64,000 nt of DNA from Methanomassiliicoccus sp. (GCA_018262895.1 JADFDJ010000011.1:1-64000), one strand, 5' to 3'. Counted from the stretch's first letter, positions 16,892 through 25,637 are shown. Made by a program: numbers and translations. The notes: generated by a model not told the origin, from the sequence alone.

Positions 16892-17200
16892 CTAGACCAA
16901 CTGCGTCTTCAGCTCCTGGACGGTCTCCTCCATCTTGGCCAGCAGTTCCTTCAGGTGCTCCATGAACGGTCTAAGCTTCTCAGTGGTGACCGCACCCTCG
17001 GGGGAGGGTTTGATCAACCCCTCCTGCTCCAGGATCCTCAGCGAGTACCGGACCTTGTGCTGAGGGAAATCAAGGAGCTCCGACAAGCGGATGATGCCTA
17101 TGGGCTCGTTCTCCATGATCGCCTTCAGCATCTGGACATGCCGTTGAAGAAGATCTATCTCGCTCTCGATCTTGCTCGTCAGAACGCTGCCGCCCTTCAT
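16892..17200 (-). CDS. Winged-helix DNA-binding protein
   Basis: This 102-residue protein has a winged-helix core: RHVQMLKAIMENEPIGIIRLSELLDFPQHKVRYSLRILEQEGLIKPSPEGAVTTEKL, followed by a C-terminal amphipathic helix with heptad-like Leu/Met spacing (about 75-102) that could dimerise. It fits a family of small archaeal predicted regulators. The frame is open to 17242, but the ATG at 17200 has a strong GGAGGG-type ribosome site at the right distance and yields a compact domain. Its target is unknown. Confidence 0.75.
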   Translation of the reverse strand: MKGGSVLTSKIESEIDLLQRHVQMLKAIMENEPIGIIRLSELLDFPQHKVRYSLRILEQEGLIKPSPEGAVTTEKLRPFMEHLKELLAKMEETVQELKTQLV

Positions 17201-17360
17201 TTTCCCCTTCCCTCCGTGTGTGCCATGATAACACTGGAACATATAATAGGGTTTTCCGGAGGGGAGGGCCCGTGCTGCGCTGATCGTTTCTACGCGGAAT
17301 CAGAACCACTTTTCAGTGCCATTGAAATAATACCTCCCAGCTCCACGTTCGGTGAGTGAA

Positions 17361-17579
17361 ATGGCGGACGCTGAGATCGTCAAATGCAAGGCCTGCGGGA
17401 GGAAGATGTCCAAGCAGCGCTCCACGGCTCCGGGAGCGCCCAAGCCCGGTTACGAATGCGCCCAGTGCCATGAGTGGGTGTGCGGTGACTGCACCGATTG
17501 GAACGCTTCGGACAACAGCAAGAAGATATGTTCCCGGTGCTCAGGAAGGACCGCCCCCCGCAAGTGTGGCTGCGATTGA
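17361..17579 (+). CDS. Small Cys-rich zinc-finger protein
   Basis: The 72-residue product has three CxxC-type pairs: CKACGRKM near the start, CAQCHEWVCGDC in the middle, CSRC and CGC near the end. The spacing suggests two zinc sites in a treble-clef or RING-like fold. No family name comes to mind. It may bind nucleic acid or protein. The start is the ATG at 17361 with GGTGA upstream; the frame is open a few codons further to a GTG at 17352. Confidence 0.65.
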   Translation: MADAEIVKCKACGRKMSKQRSTAPGAPKPGYECAQCHEWVCGDCTDWNASDNSKKICSRCSGRTAPRKCGCD

Positions 17580-17909
17580 TCACGAGATCTTCTCACTGAT
17601 AAGGGCACATCCCGATGTGCGGCCACAATAGGCCTCCGGGGGATATGGTTCGGTCACCGTCCTACGCGACGAGCATACACAAGCCCTAGCTCCGCCCATG
17701 CCTGGTAACTTTCTCGCCCCATTATCATCGGCCCTCAGGTCGGCCTCGAGGTCTATCGCCGACCACCATCCATTAGGGTCAAGATCGATGCGGATGGGCC
17801 GATGGGGCATGCAATAATATGAGAGTCGTGAGCGGACCTACCGTTCCCGATGGTCCCATCGTTCAGAACATCCGGACCCGCCTGTCCTCGCATCCCAGTA
17901 CTTTCTACC
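17580..17909. other. Intergenic stretch with one weak leftward frame
   Basis: This 330-base stretch lies between the small zinc-finger gene and the TPM-domain gene, both of which end here (convergent). A leftward frame (17580-17810, 76 codons, ATG start after a TATA-like CATATTATTGC) has GC-rich third positions in its first half but no recognisable domain; I regard it as at most a possible small gene. Otherwise I see nothing. Confidence 0.3.
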
Positions 17910-18653
17910 TCATCTCCCGGAGGCTCCCCCTCCCCCGGAACGGCCCCCGCCGAACCCTCCCCTGCCCCCGCTCAAGATGGCGATCAGGAAGAGCAGGGGC
18001 CGGAGGGCCCATCCCTTTGTGACCACCGCTAGCAGGATGTAGCCCACACCCACTAGGGCCCAATCGCCCCAGGTCAGGGGTATCCAGGATATCGGATAGG
18101 TCCTGTCCGGCGTGCGGTCCCCGGAGTACTCGGTCTCCAGTATCATGCCCATGGCGTAGGTGAGTTCGAATAGGCCGTCGCCGTAGCACCCCGCGGTCAT
18201 GTTGGGGACGAGGTACTCCTCGGCCAGCCCGTTTACCCGCACATCGGTCAGTATGCCCTCGAGCCCGTAGCCGACCTCTATCCTCCAGGACCCGTCATCG
18301 GTCGCCACAACAACGAGGACTCCGTTGTCCCTCCCCTCTTTGCCTATGCCGTTGTACTGGAAGGTGCGCAGGGCGTAGTAGTTGATGTCGTGGGGCTGGG
18401 TGGTGTTCACGACCACCACCGCCATCTCGCATGAGGAGTTCTCGTTGACGATATCGCAGAGCGCATCGATGTAGTACGTGTCGCTCTCCGTGAGCGCCCC
18501 TGCAAGGTCGGTGGTATAGTACTCCAGCTCCGGTATCCCCTCTTCCCTTTCTTTTCCAGAAGGATGCAGTATGAGGTAGGCGGCCGCTATGGTGCCACAT
18601 ATGACGATCGCCAGGACCGCTAGTCCCACCACCACCCGGACGGAGGATCGCAA
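17910..18653 (-). CDS. TPM-domain membrane protein
   Basis: The 247-residue protein has an N-terminal membrane segment (about 6-29), the TPM domain (about 45-165) with LTESDTYYIDALCDIVNENSSCEMAVVVVNTT and DNGVLVVVATDDGSWRIEVGYGLEGILTD, another one or two hydrophobic helices (about 200-235), and a Gly/Arg/Ser-rich tail. This is the usual plan of TPM_phosphatase proteins, which accompany LemA genes. The upstream lemA gene is only 6 bases away, so they form an operon. The role is not settled; proposed functions include membrane-protein quality control and phosphatase activity. The Gly-rich tail is common in the family. Confidence 0.87.
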   Translation of the reverse strand: MRSSVRVVVGLAVLAIVICGTIAAAYLILHPSGKEREEGIPELEYYTTDLAGALTESDTYYIDALCDIVNENSSCEMAVVVVNTTQPHDINYYALRTFQYNGIGKEGRDNGVLVVVATDDGSWRIEVGYGLEGILTDVRVNGLAEEYLVPNMTAGCYGDGLFELTYAMGMILETEYSGDRTPDRTYPISWIPLTWGDWALVGVGYILLAVVTKGWALRPLLFLIAILSGGRGGFGGGRSGGGGASGR

Positions 18654-18659
18654 ACCTAC

Positions 18660-19208
18660 TCACTGTCCCTGCTGGAAGTAGGAGGCCTCCTCGAAACCGA
18701 AGGTACCGGCGATCATGTTGTTGGGGAAGCTGAGCATGGCGGTGTTGTACTCGTTTACTGCGTCATTGTAGAATATTCTTGCTGCGGCGATGCGGTTCTG
18801 AGTCCCTTCCAGTTCCACAATGATGTCCCGGATGGTGTCGGTCGACTGGATGGCAGGGTACGATTCCACCACGGACATGAATGCACCCATCTGGACCATG
18901 AACTCGGTGCTGAAGTTGACCTGCTCGTTCACTGAGCGGTCGGCCATGGTGTTAAGCCACTGGGTACGGAGGGAGGTGATGTTCTCCAGCAGGCCTTGCT
19001 CGAAGTACATGGACACGTTCTCCTGCTGCATGAGCTGCGGGATGAGGTCCACCTGACGTTGTATCTCGACCTCGATGTTGCTCCACTTGTTGTTCACGTT
19101 CTGATCCTTCGAAACCAGGGAGTTGTAGGAGAGCACTATGGTGAGTAATAAGACGACGATCACCGCTAGGGCGACTATCCCGACTATGAGGCCCTTTTTT
19201 TCTACCAT
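18660..19208 (-). CDS. lemA: LemA family protein
   Basis: The 182-residue protein has an N-terminal membrane helix (about 8-26) followed by the LemA coiled helical domain: YNSLVSKDQNVNNKWSNIEVEIQRQVDLIPQL is the family signature. The C-terminal part includes ETQNRIAAARIFYNDAVNEYNTAMLSFPNNMIAG, also typical. LemA is a membrane-anchored helical protein exposed on one side of the membrane; the molecular function is unknown. Upstream of and 6 bases from the TPM gene, a pairing seen in many genomes. Confidence 0.92.
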   Translation of the reverse strand: MVEKKGLIVGIVALAVIVVLLLTIVLSYNSLVSKDQNVNNKWSNIEVEIQRQVDLIPQLMQQENVSMYFEQGLLENITSLRTQWLNTMADRSVNEQVNFSTEFMVQMGAFMSVVESYPAIQSTDTIRDIIVELEGTQNRIAAARIFYNDAVNEYNTAMLSFPNNMIAGTFGFEEASYFQQGQ

Positions 19209-19292
19209 GAGCCGAACCAGACCCTGCCGGTTAATGAACCTTAAGATGTAGAAACGAAGAATTGGTAAAAATGGAAGGGGTTTAAAGGCCTA

Positions 19293-19856
19293 TTACTGAT
19301 TGAACCAGGCCTTGGTGGATGCCATCATCAGGTACACCAGGATGAGGATCGGGATCGCTATGGAAAGGATCCCGCTGACACCCGAGGTGATCAACGAGAA
19401 CGCGCCGCTGATGATCTGCAGGACGGAGAATATCACGCCGAGCCACCATGCCCACTTCTTTCCCTTGAGGAAGCCCCAGGCGAGGATGAAGGCAACTATG
19501 GCAAAGATCAGTAGCACGACACCCAGTATCAGGAACAGCATAGGTCCGGAATCGATGAGGAACTGCGGTATCTGCTGCCCCATCTCATTCAGCTGTTCCA
19601 TGAAATCAGCCGTGTTCAAGAGAGCGGAAAGTGCGAACATGCCCAGGGCCCCGAAGAGGAGAAGTATCCCTCCCAACACCTCGAGGATGGCGAGAATGGT
19701 CACGCCTATGGGCCTTTGCCTCTGCTGCGGCATAGGGTAATAACCTCCCGGCTGCTGTTGGTACGGCTGCTGCGGGTACGGTTGCGGTTGATTCTGCCGA
19801 TCATATTGCGGTGGTTGATATGGTTGAGGTTGTCCCGGTTGTTGATCTGACGCCAT
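19293..19856 (-). CDS. Four-helix membrane protein with Pro/Gln/Tyr-rich N-terminus
   Basis: The 187-residue product has a low-complexity N-terminal tail of about 45 residues made of P, Q and Y, then four hydrophobic helices (about 50-72, 90-125 as two parts, 140-180). The motif RPIGVTILAILEVLGGILLLFGALGMF and the later GFLKGKKWAWWLGVIFSVLQI are shared with the next gene, so the two are paralogues. Tails of this kind are found on membrane proteins that recruit partners. I do not know the function. Upstream gene spacing of 64 bases suggests a common transcript, or tandem duplicates. Confidence 0.65.
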   Translation of the reverse strand: MASDQQPGQPQPYQPPQYDRQNQPQPYPQQPYQQQPGGYYPMPQQRQRPIGVTILAILEVLGGILLLFGALGMFALSALLNTADFMEQLNEMGQQIPQFLIDSGPMLFLILGVVLLIFAIVAFILAWGFLKGKKWAWWLGVIFSVLQIISGAFSLITSGVSGILSIAIPILILVYLMMASTKAWFNQ

Positions 19857-19920
19857 AAGGGATGAATGAGCGGTTCTAATAATAATTAATTTCTAAAAAA
19901 AATGGATGCGGAAGGTGTTT

Positions 19921-20322
19921 CTACCGCCCGAAGAAGGCCTTGACCTCTGGCCTCATCAGGTAGTATACGATGATGGCGTTGATGAGCAGGCTTACGATCC
20001 CGGTCAATCCACCGCCTATCAGGCCCAGGATACCGAAGATCACGCCCAGTATGCCGAAGATGAGGGCGAGGAACCATGCCCACTTCTTCCCGGTCCACAG
20101 GCCCCACGCAATGATGAGCTGGAATAGGCCGATGATTATCGTGAACCCGCCAACGATGATGCCTAGAGATGCGAAGATCCCCGTGGACGTGACCCCGATC
20201 GCTGCGACCCCTCCCAATAGGGTCATGATCCCGCCCAGAGCGTTCAATATCGCCAGAATAGTCACTCCGAGCGGTCTGGTCTTTCCCGGAGGTGTTCCAA
20301 ATGCCTGATTGGCAACGGTCAT
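19921..20322 (-). CDS. Four-helix membrane protein, paralogue of the neighbour
   Basis: This 133-residue protein is four membrane helices with short loops. It shares RPLGVTILAILNALGGI and GLWTGKKWAWFLALIFGILG with the gene at 19293-19856 but lacks the long Pro/Gln-rich tail. The repeated GKKWAW sits at the end of helix 2 or 3, on the likely cytoplasmic side. Proteins of this kind occur in tandem in archaea; function unknown. It is the first gene of the leftward pair and starts 105 bases from the rightward ABC gene. Confidence 0.65.
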   Translation of the reverse strand: MTVANQAFGTPPGKTRPLGVTILAILNALGGIMTLLGGVAAIGVTSTGIFASLGIIVGGFTIIIGLFQLIIAWGLWTGKKWAWFLALIFGILGVIFGILGLIGGGLTGIVSLLINAIIVYYLMRPEVKAFFGR

Positions 20323-20427
20323 CCAGATCGAATTATAATTTTTATTGATAATACTATCTGGCTGAATTCAGATTCCAGTGATAACCGGGCCATAGTGATT
20401 ATATAACCAACTAGAAATGGAACTTGC

Positions 20428-21147
20428 ATGCCCGCCATCCTCGTGCAGGACCTGAAAAAGAAGTATGCGGCCGTCAACGCTTTGGACGGTGTGAATTTCA
20501 CCGTCCACAAAGGGACGTTCTTCGGATGCTTCGGTCCCAACGGGGCCGGCAAGTCCACCCTTCTAAAGGTCCTCACGGGGCAGATACCGCAGACCAGTGG
20601 CAGCGCCCAGGTCCTGGGCATGGAGGTCAGGGACCACGGGGTCAGGGTGCGCGACATGGTGGGCATAGTTCCGGAGGTGGAATCGCCGCCCAGCTACCTC
20701 ACCGCCTACGAGTTCCTGTACTTCGTGGCCCAGGTCCGGAAGATAGACGATGTCGACAAACGCATCGACAGGTGGCTGAAGTTCTTCGATCTGGAAGAGA
20801 CCAAAGGTACGCTGTGCAAGGACCTCTCCAAGGGTATGCGCCAGAAGGTCATGCTCTCGGCCGCGTTCATCCATGAGCCCGAGCTCCTGTTCCTCGACGA
20901 GCCTTTCGTTAACCTTGACCCCATTTATCAGCACAAGCTCAGGGAGTACCTGCTGGAGCTGAGGGAGCAGGGTCGCACCATATTCCTGTGCTCCCACATC
21001 CTGGAGATAGCCCAGAAGCTGTGCCAGGAGATGGTGATACTCAACCGAGGAAAGGTCGTGGCCAGCGGCCGCGTGGAGGACCTGACGGTGAACGAGGACC
21101 TGGAATCGCTGTTCCTGCGCATGGTGAGCGAGGATGCATCTACTTAA
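20428..21147 (+). CDS. ABC transporter ATPase
   Basis: The 239-residue ATPase has Walker A GPNGAGKST near 37-45, signature LSKGMRQKV near 131, Walker B LLFLDEPF near 153 and the H-loop SH near 189. The LSKGM signature and short length match the CcmA/NatA-type exporter ATPases. Its reading frame overlaps the following permease gene by 14 bases, so the two proteins form one exporter. Substrate unknown. The ATG has no strong ribosome site but sits about 25-30 bases after an AT-rich TATA-like stretch, so a leaderless message is possible. Confidence 0.9.
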   Translation: MPAILVQDLKKKYAAVNALDGVNFTVHKGTFFGCFGPNGAGKSTLLKVLTGQIPQTSGSAQVLGMEVRDHGVRVRDMVGIVPEVESPPSYLTAYEFLYFVAQVRKIDDVDKRIDRWLKFFDLEETKGTLCKDLSKGMRQKVMLSAAFIHEPELLFLDEPFVNLDPIYQHKLREYLLELREQGRTIFLCSHILEIAQKLCQEMVILNRGKVVASGRVEDLTVNEDLESLFLRMVSEDAST

Positions 21148-22600
21148 GCTGATGCTGCGGGAGGAGTACCGCCTTCACGTTTCCTACTCCTCGGCCCGCA
21201 TGTTCGTGGCCATACCCGTGTTCGTCTATGCCATAGCGGTGGTCATGTCCCTTACCCTGACCAACGTCCAGAGCACCATCGGCCTGAAGGACCTCATCAC
21301 CAACCTCAACGCCGGCGTCTTCCTTTACGGTATCAGCGTGGGGACCATCGGGTTCATGGGCCGGACCTACGTGGAGCGGAGGCAGGGCAAGAACAACTAC
21401 ATCGTGGCCATGCCCGCCCTCCTCCCCATGTCCTACTCCTCGACCTTCCTGGGCATGTTCCTCAGGGACGTCCTCTTCTACCTCGCCCTCATGCTCGGGC
21501 CCGCCTTCCTGGGCCTGATCACCGCGGCCGCGATCGTTCCCTACTCGGCTGTTTCCGTGGCCTCCGTGTGCACCACCATGGTGCTCTCCTTCATGTTCGG
21601 AATATCCCTCAGCTTCGTCATCTCCGTGATCGGCTCCCGGGACCGCATCGCCTTCGCGGTGCTGGTTATTGCCTTCCTGGCACTGCTCATCGGTTTCGGC
21701 GGGCTCCACCTCTACGGGATGGAGGCCATCCTGCCCTCCATAGGCTTCCAGATGTCGCTTCCGCCGTTCGGCAACGACCTGGTGACGGCATCCTCCTTCC
21801 TCGTCCTTACGATCTGCGCCTTCGTGGGCTTCACGGCCCTGGCGGTGCTGTGCGTGGCCGAGTCCTACGAGGGGGAGGCGAAGAAGAAGGTCGCACAGAA
21901 CGTCATCCTCCCATCGTATAACAAGCGCTTCGCCTTCGCCCGCTCCTACCAGGCCATACTGGCCAAGGAGTTCGTGGACCTGAAGAGGAGCGGTACCGTA
22001 GGCAAGATGGTGTTCACCTTCATCGCCCCGCTTGCCTTCCTGAGCTTCACCACCTGGTACGTGAACAACGGCCTCAACGTCCCCGTGGGCTTCAACCTCG
22101 TGTTCTATGCCGCCATGGTCGGGTTCTTCGGAGTTATGCTGTACTCCTGGCTGACCAACATGGACGTTGTCGACTACTACGAGACCCTGCCGGTCAGCGT
22201 CCCCAAGGTCATCCGCGCGAAGCTGATGATGTACCTGTTCCTCACCACCGGCATATCCACAGCCTTCGTCCTGATGATCGCCTTCCTAAACGACGAGACC
22301 AGGCTATTGTGGCTCGCTCTGCCCGTGCTCTACGTCACCTCGGTCTACATGGTGGTCTCCATATCCCACCTCACCGGGCTGCACCCCAACTCCTTCCTGT
22401 TCAATCCCGACGTCCTGTTGAAGTTCTCCCTCGTCTCGCTCCTTCCTGATATCTGCCTCACCATACTCTCCTTCTCCGTGGACCGGGACCCGTTGGTGTC
22501 CACCGCGGCCATCATAATCGTCCTGGGGTTCCTGCTGGCGGTGACCTTCCTGCTCCTGAGGAGGCTGGACAGGAAGTGGTCGAACACAGGGTTTAATTGA
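21134..22600 (+). CDS. ABC exporter membrane permease
   Basis: The 488-residue protein has about ten to twelve membrane helices with no large soluble domain: for example about 27-48, 62-85, 105-145, 150-190, 210-235, 285-330, 355-395, 425-470. This resembles ABC-2-type permeases in plan, here in a double-length single chain (two sets of helices), so one copy may replace the usual dimer. It is translated from an ATG inside the end of the ATPase gene. Followed 22 bases later by the DolK-like gene. Confidence 0.8.
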   Translation: MHLLKLMLREEYRLHVSYSSARMFVAIPVFVYAIAVVMSLTLTNVQSTIGLKDLITNLNAGVFLYGISVGTIGFMGRTYVERRQGKNNYIVAMPALLPMSYSSTFLGMFLRDVLFYLALMLGPAFLGLITAAAIVPYSAVSVASVCTTMVLSFMFGISLSFVISVIGSRDRIAFAVLVIAFLALLIGFGGLHLYGMEAILPSIGFQMSLPPFGNDLVTASSFLVLTICAFVGFTALAVLCVAESYEGEAKKKVAQNVILPSYNKRFAFARSYQAILAKEFVDLKRSGTVGKMVFTFIAPLAFLSFTTWYVNNGLNVPVGFNLVFYAAMVGFFGVMLYSWLTNMDVVDYYETLPVSVPKVIRAKLMMYLFLTTGISTAFVLMIAFLNDETRLLWLALPVLYVTSVYMVVSISHLTGLHPNSFLFNPDVLLKFSLVSLLPDICLTILSFSVDRDPLVSTAAIIIVLGFLLAVTFLLLRRLDRKWSNTGFN

Positions 22601-22622
22601 CCGGAGGGCGTCAGAGGTAGGA

Positions 22623-23177
22623 ATGGACATCGGCTTCGTCGCCAGAAAGGCAGTTCACATTTCCGCCCCCCTGTTCCTAGTGTACTATCTCCTTCCCAAC
22701 CCCCTGTGGCCCGGCGGGATTTCGCGCGAGTCCGGCCTGCTGCTCGCCCTGGCCCTGGCGATGGCCTTCGAGCTCTCCCGCCTGGTGCTGGGGTTCCGGG
22801 TCCCGGGCATGCGGGAGTACGAGGCGGAGCAGATGTCCGCGGGGGCGTGGGCTGCCATCGCCCTAACCTTCGCCTTCATCTTCTTCCCTTCGGAGATGGC
22901 TGCGCCGGTGATAGTGGGCATGGCCCTCGTCGACCCCGTGATAAGTGTTCTGAGGAGGACCAAATGGTATCCCTGGCTGCCCTACCTGATGCATGCGGCC
23001 ATAATGATCACGGTCCTGTCCCTCCTCCTTCAGCTGGACCTGAGAGTGGCGCTGATATCGCTGGCGACGTCGGCCATGGCCATCGCTGCCGAGGGCATCA
23101 AAACAAGGTATGTGGATGACGACTTCCTCATGATAGCGCTGCCGCTCATCGGTATGGCAGCACTGATGAGCGTCTAA
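22623..23177 (+). CDS. DolK/SEC59-like polyprenol or diacylglycerol kinase-type membrane protein
   Basis: The 184-residue protein has about six membrane helices. RKAVHISAPLFLVYYLLP at the N-terminus and the conserved stretch GMALVDPVISVLRRTK are typical of the SEC59/DGK1/VTE5 superfamily of CTP-dependent lipid kinases and related CDP-lipid enzymes. The substrate might be dolichol, a lipid with relevance to N-glycan carriers, but this is inference. It lies right after the ABC exporter pair, but spacing (22 bases) is compatible with an operon. Confidence 0.65.
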   Translation: MDIGFVARKAVHISAPLFLVYYLLPNPLWPGGISRESGLLLALALAMAFELSRLVLGFRVPGMREYEAEQMSAGAWAAIALTFAFIFFPSEMAAPVIVGMALVDPVISVLRRTKWYPWLPYLMHAAIMITVLSLLLQLDLRVALISLATSAMAIAAEGIKTRYVDDDFLMIALPLIGMAALMSV

Positions 23178-23356
23178 TCCTTCTTCTGCTTGCGCCAGAC
23201 GACGGTGCCGAAGAAGCCCTTCTTGGGGTAACGGTCGTAGTGCTTGATGAAAGGCTGGTAAGGTCCCTCGCACTCCTTGAGAACCTGCTCCTCACTATCA
23301 AAGACCTTGCCGTTCCAAGCGCATTGATATTTCACATTACTAGGCTTTTTAGCCAT
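23174..23356 (-). CDS. Small protein of unknown function, basic C-terminus
   Basis: The 60-residue product has a central stretch KYQCAWNGKVFDSEEQVLKECEGPYQPFIKHYDRYPKKGFFGTVVWRKQKKD, with two cysteines and a basic end. The spacing recalls a small C2H2-like or ribbon module but no standard motif fits. The frame is open to 23419; the ATG at 23356 gives MAKK, a typical archaeal start for a small protein. It converges on the DolK-like gene with 4 bases of overlap. Unknown function. Confidence 0.5.
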   Translation of the reverse strand: MAKKPSNVKYQCAWNGKVFDSEEQVLKECEGPYQPFIKHYDRYPKKGFFGTVVWRKQKKD

Positions 23357-23476
23357 CGGGACGTGTAAATCAAACGCGGTAGATAACCTTTGAGGTCGTT
23401 CTTTTTCCCCACCGAGCACATGGTCTTAGAAAGTGGCGGTAGTCCTTTATATTCATACAAACTAATTAGGGCGTCT

Positions 23477-23974
23477 ATGAATAGAATCAAGGTTATCAAC
23501 GAGCCATCGGAACTTGTACCGATGTTGCGAGCTGTTGATACCCAGATAAAGAGAGAGGTCCTCAAGGAAGTTACTTTGGAGTGGAGGACCACCAAGGAGA
23601 TCGAGGCCAAGTTCGGGGAAGAAGGGTCGGACGCTTTGAAGTTCTTCGAAAAGATGAAGCTCGTGGAGACCCGCTGGCAATCGACGAGCGGGTCCTTCCC
23701 GGAAAAAGCCTACCACACCTATTATACCTCTTTTCACATCAACGCCTCCTGGCCCGTGTATGAGATATCTGATGTCCTTGCCGCCGCTATGATGCCGGAG
23801 GACGAGTTCGGGAAGCTCGAGAAGCAGATATTCAAGGAGGTCGGTCCCGAGGGACGCTTCGCCGGGGACATCGCTGAGAAGCTTGGCATCACATCCACCA
23901 TGCTCCGCAGCCTGGTCAAACGCTCCGTCCGCCTGGACTACCGCGGGCACCGCATTGAACGCCTCAAGGAGTGA
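23477..23974 (+). CDS. ArsR-like winged-helix protein adjoining trm56
   Basis: The 165-residue protein has two helix-turn-helix-like parts: an N-terminal one (REVLKEVTLEWRTTKEIEAKFGEEGSDALKFFEKMKLVETRWQ) and a C-terminal one (FKEVGPEGRFAGDIAEKLGITSTMLRSLVKRSVRLDYRGHRIERL). Such two-winged proteins are common in Euryarchaeota next to the tRNA methylase Trm56. The frame is open to 23390, but the ATG at 23477 gives the compact protein. The next gene starts 8 bases after the stop. Confidence 0.75.
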   Translation: MNRIKVINEPSELVPMLRAVDTQIKREVLKEVTLEWRTTKEIEAKFGEEGSDALKFFEKMKLVETRWQSTSGSFPEKAYHTYYTSFHINASWPVYEISDVLAAAMMPEDEFGKLEKQIFKEVGPEGRFAGDIAEKLGITSTMLRSLVKRSVRLDYRGHRIERLKE

Positions 23975-23982
23975 GGGCTTCG

Positions 23983-24507
23983 ATGACCGAGATCTTCGTT
24001 CTTAGGCTCGGCCATCGTCCGGAGAGGGATAAGCGGGTAACCACCCACGTGGCCCTGACCGCCCGCGCCTTCGGTGCTCAAGGGATCTACGTCTCCACCC
24101 GCGATGAGGAGCTGGAGCGGAGCGTGAGGTCAGTGGTCAAGCGCTTCGGAGGGGACTTCAGCATCATCACCGGCGTCAAGTGGAAGGAGCTGCTGCGCAA
24201 CTTCGAGGGCACGAAGGTGCACCTAACTATGTACGGCACGCACATCGACGATGCCCTTCCCCACGTTCGCAATGCCATGACCGAGAAGATGCTCATAGTG
24301 GTGGGAGCGGAGAAGGTGCCTCCCGAGGTCTACCAGGCCGCCACCTTCAACATCGGCATGGGAAACCAGCCGCACTCCGAGGTCGCCGCCCTGGCGGTCT
24401 TCCTGGACCGCCTCAAGCAGGGAGAGGGGCTGAGGACCGATTTTCAGGGCCACATGAAGGTCGTTCCCTGTGCGCGGGGGAAGAAGGTTGTCACCGATAC
24501 CGAATGA
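23983..24507 (+). CDS. trm56: tRNA (cytidine-56-2'-O)-methyltransferase
   Basis: The 174-residue protein is an archaeal SPOUT methylase. Characteristic stretches are EIFVLRLGHRPERDKRVTTHVALTARAFGAQGIYVS at the N-terminus, THLTMYGTHIDD-like VHLTMYGTHIDDALP in the middle, and MLIVVGAEKVPPEVYQAATFNIGMGNQPHSEVAALAVFLDRL, which forms the SAM-binding knot. It 2'-O-methylates C56 in the T-loop of tRNA, in place of the C/D-guided reaction used in some lineages. The ATG at 23983 has GAGGG upstream; a GTG at 23971 is an alternative. Its 3' end overlaps the HD-domain gene. Confidence 0.93.
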   Translation: MTEIFVLRLGHRPERDKRVTTHVALTARAFGAQGIYVSTRDEELERSVRSVVKRFGGDFSIITGVKWKELLRNFEGTKVHLTMYGTHIDDALPHVRNAMTEKMLIVVGAEKVPPEVYQAATFNIGMGNQPHSEVAALAVFLDRLKQGEGLRTDFQGHMKVVPCARGKKVVTDTE

Positions 24508-25087
24508 GCAGCAGTGCCTCGATATCCTCAAGGCCCAGGGGACGACCGACAGGGTTATGAAGCACGCGTGCACCGTCACCCGGCTGGCCGTGGCCATAGC
24601 CCGTAGCTGCGGGGCCGACATGGACCTCGTCCGGGCGGGTGCGCTGCTCCACGACATCGGAAGGTCGAGGACTCACGGCATCCGGCACGGTGTGGTGGGG
24701 GAGGACATCGCCCGCTCCCTGTCCCTTCCGGAACCGCTAGTTCTGATAATCCGCAAGCACGTGGGCGCAGGGATCCTGCCGGGGGAGGCAGCAGCACTGG
24801 GGCTCCCTGAACGGGATTACATTCCGTCGACGGTGGAGGAGAAGATCGTGTGCCACGCCGACAACCTGGTCGATGACGATCGCTACATAACCTCCCAGGC
24901 ATCGTACGGGGACTTCATCCGCAAGGGATTGGATGATGCTGGAATGAGAATGCTGGACATGCACAAGGAGCTGTCCCGCCTTTGCGGCCGGGACATGGAC
25001 GAGATCGTTCAGGAGCTGACGTCCAATGCTGAACATGGCCCGTGCTCGAGATACCTGGACATGAGGATAGACAAATGGACCGAGTGA
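24488..25087 (+). CDS. HD-domain phosphohydrolase
   Basis: The 199-residue protein has an HD metal site: HACTVTRLAVAIARSCG near the start supplies the first His, LLHDIGRSRTHG the HD doublet, and KHVGAG and KIVCHADNLVDDDRY the later His/Asp ligands. This matches archaeal conserved HDIG proteins of the TIGR00295 type, thought to hydrolyse nucleotides or cyclic nucleotides. The frame opens with a GTG at 24470; a TTG at 24488 with a GGGGGAAG upstream is a candidate. Either way the start lies inside the 3' end of trm56 in another frame. Substrate unknown. Confidence 0.82.
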   Translation: MSPIPNEQQCLDILKAQGTTDRVMKHACTVTRLAVAIARSCGADMDLVRAGALLHDIGRSRTHGIRHGVVGEDIARSLSLPEPLVLIIRKHVGAGILPGEAAALGLPERDYIPSTVEEKIVCHADNLVDDDRYITSQASYGDFIRKGLDDAGMRMLDMHKELSRLCGRDMDEIVQELTSNAEHGPCSRYLDMRIDKWTE

Positions 25088-25198
25088 AACGCGAAATGTC
25101 CCAGCTCTGCTCAGGTCCAGGACATCTCAATGGCATCTCTCAGTGCCAATAGCGAAAAAAGTGCGCTCCCTCATAGGAGCCTCGTCCAGAGGAAAGGC

Positions 25199-25462
25199 TC
25201 AGATCTTGGCGGCAGGCTTCTTGGTGGTGACCCTCTTGGGGAAGTACTTCAACAAGATGATATCGCCGACCGACTGGATCCATCGGAAAGGTACGTTCAC
25301 GGCCCTTGACTCTTCAACCAGCAAGGGGTTGGTCTCGCTGACGAACAAACCATCCACACGCTTGTTCTCGAGATCTATAACAAGGTTGTTGACGTTTCCC
25401 AAGAATATCCCGTTCGACGTGTAGACCTGCAATCCGATAAGTTCAGACGCTTCCTCTAGCAT
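25199..25462 (-). CDS. PRC-barrel domain protein
   Basis: The 87-residue product is a single PRC-barrel: ASELIGLQVYTSNGIFLGNVNNLVIDLENKRVDGLFVSETNP and VPFRWIQSVGDIILLKYFPK, with a short basic Lys-rich tail. PRC-barrels in archaea associate with CdvB, RNA-processing or photosynthetic proteins; here the partner is not known. A second PRC-barrel gene lies at 33397-33642. The ATG at 25462 begins right at the domain. The gene stands alone. Confidence 0.85.
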   Translation of the reverse strand: MLEEASELIGLQVYTSNGIFLGNVNNLVIDLENKRVDGLFVSETNPLLVEESRAVNVPFRWIQSVGDIILLKYFPKRVTTKKPAAKI

Positions 25463-25607
25463 GAGTCATCCCATCGTGGTATCCCCTTCCTCATTTTAAT
25501 AGCTTATGTACCCATAACGATACTGGAAGAGTGAGGATGCCCCTTTCTTTGATAACCTGACCTTGTTTTGGAAATGTATTTATGACAGAAATCATAATAC
25601 GGTTTTG

Positions 25608-25617
25608 CATTATAATT
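25608..25617 (+). promoter_or_regulatory. TATA box of the thioredoxin operon
   Basis: The sequence CATTATAATT lies about 21-30 bases ahead of the ATG at 25638 and is flanked by TGCA on both sides (TGCA-TTATAAT-TGCA), which may be incidental. A GGTGG ribosome site follows. The placement indicates a very short or absent leader. Confidence 0.6.
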
Positions 25618-25637
25618 GCATAACCGATGGTGGACAC

